From: Pleodorina starrii
Lineage: Eukaryota; Chlorophyta; Chlorophyceae; Chlamydomonadales; Volvocaceae
Length of the DNA: 64,000 nt
Assembly (NCBI GenBank): GCA_030267565.1
Contig: BRXU01000002.1
Span: 5,641,501 to 5,705,500 of the forward strand
Direction: 5' to 3'
The notes beneath the pieces are model-generated. The model was not told where the DNA came from. It did not search any database and saw nothing but the letters and a program-made list of their open reading frames with translations. Below are positions 9,972-20,125 of the stretch, one piece after another. Each line of letters opens with the position of its first letter. Position 1 is the stretch's first letter. The translations under genes and the position numbers were made by a program.

Positions 9972-11141
9972 AGTCGAACCCTGTTAGCGACAGAAACGAC
10001 GCCTGGTTGGAAGCACAGATTACCCTACTGACGTCACAGGTGGAGCGCACAGCCTTTGATCGCAGTTTTAGTCATGAGCAAGAGTATTTTGAGTGGCAGG
10101 CTAGCTCCGACAACAGCAGACCTATTCGGAACCCTGGGGGGATTATCCTAGTGGTGAACCGGACTTATACGAGGAAGCAGACGCACCTGATCTCAACGAC
10201 TGGGACCGTACACAGATGAGGACTGTACAACCGAGGATTGGGACGGCTGGCGGCAGGCGGATGTATCCGATTCCGATAGCTTTCCTGAACGCGCTTTAGT
10301 AGGGCCTGATGTTATTGACATTGAAGCCTTCCACGCCATTGACACTCCACTACGGGAGGACTGTCTCACACCTTCCTGTGTTCCGCAACTGACCTTGGAT
10401 CGCGAACCGCTCGCCACGGATGCTTCTCACCTATTCGTTGAGACCGCGCCGCCGCTAGCCACGTCACCCTCGCTCTCAACCACCCTCGTTTGGGATGTCC
10501 CAAAGGACCAAGAGGACTCTGCTGACGCCTACCAGTATGCGTACGTACAATAGCCTGGAGCCCGTCGTACCAGATGACACCGTTCCACCAGATAAGACCA
10601 ACGAAGCCTTCGTCACAAGACGATTCAGGCCACATTTCAAGCCCCTCGCCAACGAATAAGGACACTGAGATCCCGCAGCCGCTGCAATTTACTACCGAAT
10701 CAGCCCCCGAAGCCGTGCTCCAATCGCTACCAGAATTTTACGCCAATCCATAGCGCCGAGCTCACTTTCGACCCCATCGAGATGCACCTAGGCGGTACCA
10801 ATCCCTACATTTCGCCGGACGATGAGTCTTTGAGTCATGCTGGGATGCTGGAGCTTGCTTTCCGCACCGGTTTTCCACGCATGGGGAGCTTCGCACACAG
10901 TCTTGATGACCATCAGAGCATGGAAGAACCTGCACACGGCCTGTTCCTGGGCATGCTCCTCCGCATCCTTAGCCTCTACGCCATCCTGATGGGCCTGATG
11001 ATGAACTGTCCAAGGTGGCTTCCGAGTTCCAGTACCAGACCGAGCCAGCGTTTCGTTCCGATGAACAACCGTATACGAACGATTTGTGAAATGATAGGGG
11101 GCGTCCATGAGATCGTTTCGAATGGAATGCGGCTCGGGTAG
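9962..11141 (+). pseudogene. Decayed acidic ORF, probably mobile-element derived
   Basis: Plus-strand coding-like stretches continue from the right arm of the inverted repeat but change frame several times: LLTSQVERTAFDRSF, then EEADAPDLNDWDRT, then TTEDWDGWRQADVSDSDSF and VGPDVIDIEAFHAIDTPL, then DDESLSHAGMLELAFRTGF, then LSKVASEFQYQTEPAFRSDE. All are Asp/Glu/Ser-rich and look like one protein broken by indels. I do not recognise the family. A gag or linker region of a retroelement is the likeliest source given the neighbours. Confidence 0.4.
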
Positions 11142-12147
11142 TGGTACTATAACCTTGTTTAGCAGGACACATCGGTCCTAGTTTCCGGCCGTCAGACTCA
11201 CGACTGGCCAAGGGACGGCCAGGACTTGGAGGGGGGGCACGCTACAGCTGTAGCGAACAACCGTGTGTTACCGTTATGAGTGTCAGGACACAATGTACAA
11301 AGGCCTGCGGTTGAGTTTGATGGAAGGTTTGAGAAGCTGCACGATGTTAGCGATGCACATTGTCGTACATCTTCGCGTAGCTACTGCAGTAGCCGTAGCG
11401 CTATTACATAAGGAGAAGCGGCAGGTAGCCATTACGCAATTAGTTACGTTCGCGTAGATAGCTTCCGATTACGCAATTACACACGTTCGCGTAGTTGCCA
11501 TAGTAGGTTTCGAGGCCGCGAGGAAGATGCTGGCAGACGGTTGCATTACGTTGTGCAAGGCCAAATGCATTACGTTGCACTGTACGACGGTGCTTCGCCA
11601 ATAATATACGTATAAGGCGCGAGTTTGCAGTCTTTGAGCAGGCAGTTGAGATCGGACTAGATAGTCCCCACTGACCTCATGGTACCTGGCCCCACCTTAA
11701 GGCGCTGAGCCTAATGGCAATCTGATAATCTGTAACACTCGAAGCAAGGAATCTTTGTCCCCGACCCCTCGACTCTTAGCACGATAGCACGAACGCTCTC
11801 GTCCAAGCAGCCGACGCCTGTGAAGCTCTCTGACCAAGATCCCCCTCGAACCTCCCCGGTTCTCAAGACCCAACTGTACGACAGGATTCCCAAGTGTACG
11901 ACACTCAAGACCCAAGAGCAGCAAGCTCTAGCCTACGCTACTTGTAACTGGGCCATCGGCGTCTAAGCCAAACGCTGCCAGAGCAAGTGAAAGAGTCATC
12001 CCTGCTGGGCCTTAGGCCTTAAGACGTTACGCTGTATCAGTAACTCAACAGCACAAGGTCACTAGGGTCTGCGCGTGTTAGTCTTGGGTAGAGCATTAAA
12101 GTATATCGTCTTCTACGGCTTTACTGGCAGCTAGCCACTGAGAACGA
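11142..12147. other. Non-coding debris between retroelement remnants
   Basis: No coding frame is supported. It contains local direct repeats: TTACGCAATTA followed by ACGTTCGCGTAG occurs at about 11430-11455 and 11470-11495, and GCATTACGTTG at about 11542 and 11567. This could be the decayed 3' end or LTR of the gypsy relic to the right. Confidence 0.4.
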
Positions 12148-13282
12148 TCAGTGGTGCAGTTTCTGTCCCACTACTATAGCCGACCATACGCGAAAAATTT
12201 GGGTGGTCCTGAGCGAGAGCCCCTCCTCGTCTTTCTGGGCAAGGCAAACAGCGACCACCGTTTGGCACCAGTCAACCTGTATTAGGAATTGGCGATTAAA
12301 ATCGGGAGCGCGGAGGACAGGGTCTCGAAGTAGGCTGCTACGAAGCTCCTGAAAGGCCTCTTCCTCCCGCGGTCCCCAGTGCCAGTCTGTGTCTTGTTTT
12401 AGTAATGAGTATAATGGTCTGGCGATGAGACCGAAGCCCGGAATCATCTCTCGGTAGTATCTGACTGCCCCTAGCCAGGCGCGAACTTCGTGTACGTTGG
12501 TAGGTGACGGCACCGCTGCGATTTTGGTTACTCCCGAGGGATTGGGCCCTATGGTGCCCCGCTCTCGCGCTCCGTCGAGCGAGTAGGTGACCGAGAAACA
12601 CCACCTTCCTCTGCCCAAAGACGCACTTCTTTGCCGCCACCTTAAGTCCTGCCATGCGCAGCAAATCAAAAACCCACAGAAGGTGCCGGACATGGTCCTC
12701 CAGAGTACGGCTGAAGATCAAAATATCATCCAGGTAAACTACTGCGCAACGTTCCCGCAGCAGCGCCCCGGCGGGCACCATCTCCGTAGGCATGGGATCT
12801 TGCAGAACCGGACCTGGGACCTTGTGCATGAGCGTCGCAAATACAGCAGCCGCCCCTTTCAGCCCCATAGGCATCCGTACGTATTGGTATTGCGCGGTTG
12901 GGGTGGCAAACGCCGTGCGTTCCTTGGAAGCTTCATCTGCCATCGGTACTTGCCAGTAGCCTGATTTGAGGTCAAGGCTAGAATAGTAGCGAGTCTCTCC
13001 CCCAGATGGCGCGACACTGTCTAGAATGTCTTGTATATGTCCAAGGGGAAACCGGATATCTTTCGTTACGTCATTGACCTTACGCATGTCTACGCAGGGC
13101 CGCAGCTCGCCATTATTCTTCTTAAGAACCACCACTACGGGCGAGACCCAGGGGCTGTTGGAAAGCTCAATTACTCCATCTTGTAGCATCTGCTGCATCT
13201 CCGCGTCTACGGCCGTCTTCTCCGCTTTTATTTGAGAGCCGGTAAGGGTTTTGCCATATGGGCGGGTGGTCCCCGGTATCAA
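12148..13282 (-). pseudogene. Gypsy reverse transcriptase / RNase H fragment, frameshifted
   Basis: The upstream frame (13282 leftward) reads MLQDGVIELSNSPWVSPVVV, LRPCVDMRKVNDVTKD, FPLGHIQDILDSV, SSLDLKSGYWQVPM, TAFATPTAQYQYVRMPMGLK and the catalytic box VVYLDDILIFSRT (YLDD codons 12736-12725). After VVFLGHLL the frame shifts; the continuation (VPSPTNVHEVRAWLGAVRYYREMIPGF, WGPREEEAFQELRSSLL) is in another frame and ends at 12148. This is the typical RT palm, connection and start of RNase H of Ty3/gypsy. The enzyme would copy element RNA into DNA, but the frame break and missing RNase H residues make it inactive. Confidence 0.88.
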
Positions 13283-13917
13283 CCTTCATTGATGCCCACG
13301 TAGTAAAAACCCAGCTCTCGGTTGGTCAACGCGAACATGTCGAAATTGTGCTCCAGGCATTGGGTTAATTAATTGTTGACGTTCTTCCTCCAGTAGGTCA
13401 GGGTTGGCCTTGCTAGCTAGCCGGTAGATCCCGAAGCTCTGGGGCCGGGGTCTTAATGCTGCGTAACGCTCTCGCCACCATGCCTCTAAACTGGGCCTCC
13501 TCTAGATAGGTGACCGCTGTGATCTAGGCCATCCGGGGCAGGGGCAGGCGGCATCTGTATGTCCGTCGTACTTGGTCCCTGACGTGGGAGGCGCCGCCGG
13601 TACGGCCTGTCCCTCGGCTAGGAGTTTTGGGATGAGCAGATCATCATGTGTTGTTGTATGTAGGTGGCCTAGATTCTGGGATTGGGTCCTCCGCCACAGG
13701 TGTGGAGGGCGCTGCTACGGGTCCCTCCTCACTTGGCAATTCGCCGAACGAAGGGCCTAGATCTAACGGAAACATCTCCCCCTCATCGCCCTGCCATGGG
13801 AACATCAGTGTATCGGAGCTGACTTCTTTTCGGTTTCTTGACTCCATGGTTCGTTGTTCTATTCGCCGCTGTCGGTGCCACTTGGCAGCTCTGTGTTTGT
13901 ATCAGTCAGCAGGCGTT

Positions 13918-13966
13918 TGTAAGCAGTAAAGGCTTATCCCGCGGATGCTCAGGAGCCAGGCTTACA
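13918..13966 (-). repeat. 3' LTR (49 bp) of the miniature element
   Basis: Identical to 14120-14168. Preceded on the minus strand by the polypurine tract; 7-bp terminal inverted repeat TGTAAGC / GCTTACA. Confidence 0.88.
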
Positions 13967-14119
13967 CTCCCCCCCCTTAGAGTGAGCCGTCCTCGGCGTC
14001 CATGCATGGGGCCTCCCCACCCTCGCAAGGGTTTTACCCGATAGCCATGCGCTTTGACCAGGAATCGAACCGGCGACCTCCCGGGAACGAGGTCGTACGG
14101 CATAGGTCTCGATACCAAT

Positions 14120-14168
14120 TGTAAGCAGTAAAGGCTTATCCCGCGGATGCTCAGGAGCCAGGCTTACA
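14120..14168 (-). repeat. 5' LTR (49 bp) of the miniature element
   Basis: Identical to 13918-13966. Followed on the minus strand by AT and the TGGTATC primer-binding-site-like word. Confidence 0.88.
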
Positions 14169-15090
14169 GCGTTGTACGAGCCGGTCAACCGTGGCTTCGA
14201 TTTCCTCTCGCGCTGCTTGTAGCATCTCCTTTTCAAGTACCGACAGATATCTTGGCATGCTCGCAGCGGGCTCGGGTCCCTCAAGACGAGTCCCTGACAT
14301 CGCCACCGGACCTTGAGGCGTGGGTACCTCCCCTGGGGCATCTTCTGCCCTTTCCGCGCCGTCTTCTTGTTCTGGCTCACCCTCATCCGTTAGGTAAGCT
14401 TCGGCCGTATTTTGCCCTATTTCGTCATTGGCGGTCGTCATCGCAGGACCCCCGCGCAGGAAGTGGATATTGATGCATGACCGTTGGTTCTTGTCGTTGG
14501 TGTATTCGAGACAGCTTTTATCGTAACAAATGCTACCGGTAGCCTGGATTGGGTATAGAAAGTCGGTTCCCAGCAGCATTTGATAATTGATTGCATTGCT
14601 GACGAAAGGATCTATTAGATAGCATCTGCATATCCCTGGTGGCTACTAAGAAATCTCGTACGCGTCCAGCGGATCTTCCGCTGTTGCCGTCCGCGTTAAG
14701 AAACGTGACATTTGTTTCTTCCACCTAATCCAGCAGGTCCAGCTTCCGTAGGGTGTTCCTTGTTATAACACTATGTGAAGCACCCGAATCAATCACTGCG
14801 GGGACGGGTACTTCCCTCGTCCCCATGGCATCGGAAAGGAACACCGTCGCTTTGCATACTTGCCACATAGGGGCGGGGTTCTCCAACCGGCCTGCTGATG
14901 AGGGTGCCATCCCAGCAGGTGCAGCATGCATGGCGCCTGGCTGGCCCCGGTCAGGCTCCGCCAAACGGGTAGTTGTTTGCACTGTCGACTGCTGTGCTGC
15001 TAAGAGGGGTGGGTTTCTCGCTGGCCTCGCTGTTAATTCAGTATATATAATAACATACGTACCGAAATACGTACAGCACACAGCCTCCAT
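14169..15090 (-). pseudogene. Gypsy protease and linker fragment
   Basis: From ATG 15090 the frame runs to a stop after LRKLDLLD and contains VPAVIDSGASHSVITRNTL, with the aspartic protease motif D-S-G-A-S at 14790-14776. The fold continues in other frames: NADGNSGR, then MLLGTDFLYPIQATGSICYD, where LGTDFL is the usual second-half motif. A Glu-rich linker (TDEGEPEQEDGAERAEDAP) follows to the miniature-element insertion. In an intact element this protease would process the polyprotein. Stops and frameshifts show decay. Confidence 0.8.
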
Positions 15091-15110
15091 TACACCATAT
15101 CCTTTGGCAC

Positions 15111-15213
15111 GCTTTGGAGTCAGATCACATAAGCCATCACTTTGGAGTCACATAAGCCATCGCTTTGGAGTCAGATCACATCAGCCATCCATAAGCCATC
15201 CATAAGCCATCCA
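15111..15213. repeat. Short tandem repeat, unit about 23-28 bp
   Basis: TTTGGAGTCAGATCACAT plus A/C-AGCCATC recurs three times with small deletions, followed by repeated CATAAGCCATC. It lies upstream of the protease fragment of the gypsy relic and could be part of its untranslated leader. Confidence 0.8.
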
Positions 15214-15543
15214 TGCGTGCAGCAGCCCATTGGCATCTGATGTACAGAGTGCCCGTCATATCACCTTAAGAGAGTTTCGAGCGAGCTGACAACAATAAGG
15301 TTTAACAACGGAATGCTCCAAGCGTTTAATTGCAAGGGTGGACATGCTCTGACATGCTTTAGGGTCTACGTAGGGTTTTGAGGGTGTGGGGTTGTGGGGT
15401 TTGTTTATTTAGGGTTTGTAGGCGTTTGGAGTGGTTTTGTGGTTGTGACGTTTTTGGGCAGGCGCTGGTGAAGATTTTGGGCAGGCAGTGGTGCTGTGGA
15501 TGAATCACCCTCATTGTAACACAAGCATGGACAAAACTAACAT

Positions 15544-15615
15544 CGCCGTCACGGGGAATCGAACCCCGGCCTCCCGCGTGACAGGCGGGGATACTGACCA
15601 CTATACGATGACGAC
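15544..15615 (-). tRNA. trnD-GTC: tRNA-Asp (GTC)
   Basis: On the minus strand the 72-nt sequence begins GTCGTCATCGTATAGTGG, has anticodon loop CCTGTCACG with anticodon GTC (15582-15580), and T-arm GGGGTTCGATTCCCC. Acceptor arms GTCGTCA and TGACGGC pair over all seven positions with one G-T pair. The discriminator base is G, as usual for Asp. No intron. T-rich runs just beyond the 3' end are limited. It is a nuclear-type tRNA transcribed by RNA polymerase III. Confidence 0.96.
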
Positions 15616-17106
15616 CCCCCTCGATTGTTCCGAGCTGTCACTGTATGTTGACAAAAATAACGATTAATATATAATAGCAATATTATGCCAGCGGACGAGT
15701 ACGACAGCAAGCCGTGCACATGTATGTCAGCGGAGAACAGCCGAGCAGGGCAAAAGACAGAACACCGAGACCAGATGTGTGGCAACATGCAATGAGATCT
15801 TGGGAGATACCTTGGATTCTAATTTTTTTTCTCTTACATTCCGTCCTCCCCTTTGACAAGGGGTTGGTGTCGGCTTCCTTGAAGCCGGAAAAAGGGCGGG
15901 GCCCCGTTCAATCCGTACGGGTGGAGTTGAAGGGCTACAGTACTGTAGGGCGGCGAGGGCGTGAAGTGTGAGAGTGTCAACATTCCTGCTGATAGACAGC
16001 CAGAGCTTTCAGCAATCCGCCCCATGTTTAGCATCGCGCGCCGTCTCAGCACTGTGCAACTCTTCCGGCCAGCGCATTGGCTGAAGTTACTTGACAGTAG
16101 ACATGCAGTGTATCATTTACACATCACGCAGGCTGACTTGCCAATAGAAGGGCAGCGGAACTGTTTGAGAGGGTCGCGATGACGTGCAGTTGCCGACGAG
16201 AGTGCACAGGCTTCGCTACCGAGGTATTCGCCGTAGAGGAGGCTTGACAACACTTAACATTAGGACAGGGAATGTAGAAGTCCCCTAGCTAGGTTGCCGA
16301 CTGGACTTGTTGGGCGGCCCGCAGGTGTGGTCGCGGGAAGAATGTTAGTTCGCAATGCAAACATAGTTTGTTTCCGAAACGCTTGGGCGTTCTCGGACGG
16401 CCCAAGCATCACTCGATCGTTTGTTTTGACATTGAACAATGGCGATCTCAACGTACGGAGGAGGTATGAGCGCGGTCGTTTAGCCCACTGTTTCCGCCTT
16501 CAATCAAGGGCATTCAACATAACCGACCCTTAGGTTGAACATGCGTCCCATCACTGACATGCTATGCAGTATGCGCACGTTCGGTACCATACGAGTGTAC
16601 CGGGACTTGCTCCGGGATCATGTCATGTATGTTCGTACTTCCTTGGCAATACGTATGCACAATTCTGATGTAACAACTTGCATTTCGGGAGATGCGGAAG
16701 ATAGAGATATTCCATGAATAACAAAGGGGCACATACACCAACACATACACCTGCCAGCGAGCAACTCGCTGGCTGCAATCAATGAATGGATGAGCCCTGT
16801 CATCAGGCACTGTGCCCAGAACGCCCGATTATGTATTACACCTTTGCAGGACTGCTGCGAACAGCAAATCATTAGCCCAACGAATGAAGGGGGTAAGCTC
16901 GCCATAGCTATGCTTGCTGCCCCTCCACGCACGCAGTCGCCCACCGCAGATCATCGGTCGTACGTTTCACCTCACGCACCACGCACCGGACTACAAAGTT
17001 CGATGCATGCAGACGGCTCCGCGCGGCCGGCGTATGCGTGTGACGGGCCCGCAGGCAGGGGTCGTGTGCTCGTGTCTGTTTTACAACTACCGGTAGTGCA
17101 CCGACT

Positions 17107-17155
17107 TGTAAGCAGCAAAGGCTTATCCCGAGGATGCTCAGGAGCCAGGCTTACA
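17107..17155. repeat. Lone LTR copy of the miniature element family
   Basis: This 49-bp sequence matches the LTRs at 13918 and 14120 with two substitutions and keeps TGTAAGC and GCTTACA ends. No partner lies nearby and the flanking 5-mers (CGACT, CCGGG) do not match, so it is either an old solo LTR or a rearranged copy. Confidence 0.8.
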
Positions 17156-19823
17156 CCGGGCGGGGCTTCTACCCAGAAGGCAATGCAACCGAGCGATGCA
17201 ACCGATGGTAGATGGTCCGCGGATCATCACAGAGACATCGATCTGACATCAGTGTTGTCTGCCAGGCCTCCTCTGGGGTAAGGACGACCGACCAAGAATT
17301 AAGGCAGCTGCTCGATCGTATAAAGCGTTCGACGCAATCGATCCAACAAACACGACGAGGTATAGATGGTAACGTCATTGCCACGTCGTCACTCCGTGCA
17401 ACAAACACACCGCTCACACTCATTCCGCAGCCCCAATTTGGCTGGTCGGGCTACGGTAGGCAATGCTAAAACTCATCAGCCATCCATCTCTGCGGTCGGT
17501 GCCCTCCGATCAACCACGTACGCCAGCAGCAGCACGCACGGATGCCATGCACTGCTCACGCATGCCCTGCCTGCCATGACACCGCCGTGCGTGCAACCTC
17601 ACATCCGTCCACGACCCATGCCACCGACGTAGAGCGAAACGAGCACAGCAATAATGTGGTCCCGCACATACAGCCCATCCGGTCACCGCGACGCGTACAG
17701 GATCTCAGATTACTACAGATACGGTGTATCGATGTTCGTCAAGTCCTTTCATCACCGGGTCGACGCCACATACAGTCGCCAGGTGTTGACTGTTGAGTCC
17801 TGCTGCCTCTCTGAGCCCTCGCTCATCACCCACTGGCCCATCTGCTGCAGCACCATACCACCTACCACCACCACCACACCGCCACCACCACACCGCCGCC
17901 GCCACCACCACCCAAAAACAGCAACAGCGGCACCTCTGACAGCAACGCAGGGTTGTCCCTTTGGCGGCTAATGGGCTATCCGTCAAAACTACTCCACCAC
18001 AATCAGCGTAAGTGACGGGAAGCGGTGGGTCTGTCCGTCCCCGGCGATTGCGCCCCCGCCGTACATCCGTGTAGATGCATTGCCGTTCTACGTATGAACG
18101 CAGCCCCTAGTTTAAGCGGACCACGGCGGGAAGCAACCATACCACTACGATCGATTGGCGGTCTGCTGCTGGTTTGTGAGAGCGCCCTACCCCCCATACA
18201 CAGGCAGGTAGATGGGGCTGCTGCCTACAAAGCGCAGCGTGACGAAAAAACGAAGCTGAGGAAGGCAGGAAAGGTGGATGCACCTCTGGCGGCGCAGCAG
18301 TCTATTGTGACATACATGCATGTCGTAAGCAACGCAGTAGGATAGCATAGTAAAAAATGTTAAAAAGCGTAAAATCCCAAAGCGGCACGACGGATGAAAC
18401 CCCCGAAGCGCGACAGCTAGATATCGCATTGGCGCAAGGTGTGTCGCTGCACGCATGATGAGCTTTTGACCTAACAATCGCGCATTAACTTGAGTGATAC
18501 GTAACGTCCATGATATCCATCCTCGGTGCAGTACACGGGGTTCTTACCGCAAGGCTTCAGTTAGTTAGATAATACCCGACCCCGCCCAGGAATAAAATGC
18601 GGGTTTCAGCCATCCGGAACGGCGGCACAATCAAACGCTGCATGCTGCAGCCCACGCACAATAGCACATACATTACGTTTGGCCGGCATCGGCGGGCAGT
18701 CGCTTTTAACCTGCGGGCATTGGCGATGGCCATACATCCGACCTAAGCAACTGCCGCACATACAAACGGCCTTGCACGGCCTACTCTGTCCCGCCCGCTC
18801 CCCACCGAATCCATCCACACGCCGGCCGTCCTTGCTTCCTCCGCGCGCTCTCCTCGCGCTTCAGAAGGAAGCGGACCTCTGCCAGCAGTAAACAAATGTG
18901 GACACTAACAATAAAAGCGCAGTCGAACTGCGTGGACCCATTTGCAGTTCACCTAATAATGCTCCATCCAGTGAGTTCGTGATGGATACGCTGCATGGAC
19001 CTCGCCGCCGCCGAAGGGATAGACGACGCACGAAACCCTGAGCCCCTGCGTGCTTTCCACACTGCACACGAGCGATCACCATGTATGTAGTCGCAAAGGA
19101 CAGCAGATACCGCAGATATATATGCAAGTCGCCGTCGTTGATGGTAATCCGGGCCACCTACCGTGGCCCCGCATCGCGTAATCGACGGACGCACAGACAG
19201 ATACATGCATTCAAGCTGAGCGGCGCCAGCAGGATGGCGGGAGAGCAGCGACCCGCGGGTCGATCGGCCACGCCCGACGGGTGGCTGCGTGGGTCCCGAT
19301 CCTCCAGAAAGCCTACAGTCAGCCCTGCCAATCCTTGATTCTAATCCATCCATCCATTCATTCTTCACCCAAGACGTGCCATGCCACGCACACAGCCAAA
19401 GATAATAATAACGAGACACGTAATCCCACCTGCACGCGTTGCGCTCCAGTAACACATCATGTATGTCCCCTTCTTGAAGAAAACGAACGAACCACGCAGA
19501 AACCAACCAAAAACACAGCGCGCGACCAAAGATGCACATCCAAAGGTGGCCGGCAGGTCATCCGTGCGTGTAGCTAGCGAGCACGACAACCAATCGTCCC
19601 TTGCCCCTGCTAGCTAGGAACTCTTACCCAGCCAACGCTCATCGTTGGCGCCCCCCCCCCGTTCACCCATCACGCTCAACGCAGCAGATAACTGGCTTCG
19701 GCGGCCACGCAATGCAAACTGCGCAACCAGCAGCAATCCCCCCTTACGCTAGTTTGTGCGCTCGCCATCCTTGCTTGAAACACACACATACCGGCACACA
19801 CATATACACACATGTTATATGGC

Positions 19824-19839
19824 TGTAAGCAGCAAAGGC
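19824..19839. repeat. Truncated LTR fragment of the same family
   Basis: TGTAAGCAGCAAAGGC matches the first 16 bp of the 17107 copy and then diverges. A short match alone could be chance, but its exact start at the LTR terminus favours a fragment. Confidence 0.5.
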
Positions 19840-20125
19840 GTCGCCATGGAAGCAAACATGCGGCCCTGGAGGTGTGGAGGGTTGTCCTGTCCATGCATTG
19901 CTCCTTAACACTCCGTCACCAGTCACCAATCCGCCCGGGGCAGTCCATCCTGCAGCACGCACCATGGCCGCACACCACGCCCCAAATCGTCCGCGCCTCA
20001 CAGTCCCGCCCCTTTCCAGTTCTCGTTCTCGTGAACCCTTCTATCTGTCGCACTGCCTCCCCAAGCAGTCCGCACGCACCTGCTGCACTACCGCCCGTGC
20101 TAAGGGGGCCCGGCCGGTTAGGAGA

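Larger units (their letters stand above)
13918..14168 (-). mobile_element. Complete 251-bp TRIM/SMART-type miniature LTR retrotransposon
   Basis: Two identical 49-bp direct repeats (13918-13966 and 14120-14168) begin TGTAAGC and end GCTTACA. They are flanked by the same 5-bp target duplication, GCGTT (13913-13917 and 14169-14173). On the minus strand the 5' LTR is followed after 2 nt by TGGTATCGAGACC, a primer-binding-site-like word close to the common initiator-tRNA type. Directly before the 3' LTR stands a purine tract, AAGGGGGGGGAG (13978-13967). The 153-bp interior has no ORF but contains a tRNA-like segment with an exact B-box, GGTTCGATTCC (14071-14061). It inserted into the linker of the gypsy relic; across the restored target the host frame continues for a few codons to a stop. 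Mobilisation would need enzymes supplied by another element. Confidence 0.88.
12148..15090 (-). mobile_element. Decayed Ty3/gypsy-type LTR retrotransposon, minus strand
   Basis: Read on the minus strand the order is aspartic protease (15090-14500), an acidic linker (14500-13600), reverse transcriptase (13282-12540) and an RNase H-side fragment (to 12148). That order fits a pol polyprotein. Frameshifts and stops occur between segments. A 251-bp miniature LTR element (13918-14168) interrupts the linker. No integrase or LTRs were identified for this copy. Confidence 0.8.
15616..20125. other. Long intergenic region without a recognised gene
   Basis: Frames of 60-160 codons on both strands show no motif or consistent splicing. 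It contains one more 49-bp LTR copy (17107-17155), a 16-bp LTR fragment (19824-19839), a CCACCA/CACCACC-rich patch at about 17865-17930, and CA-rich microsatellite-like DNA near 19785-19815. Confidence 0.55.

Noticed and set aside
13968..14119. Functional tRNA gene inside the miniature LTR element
   Set aside because: The B-box and one stem are present but the T-stem pairs at only about three of five positions and no acceptor stem forms. Treated as a tRNA-like segment of the element.
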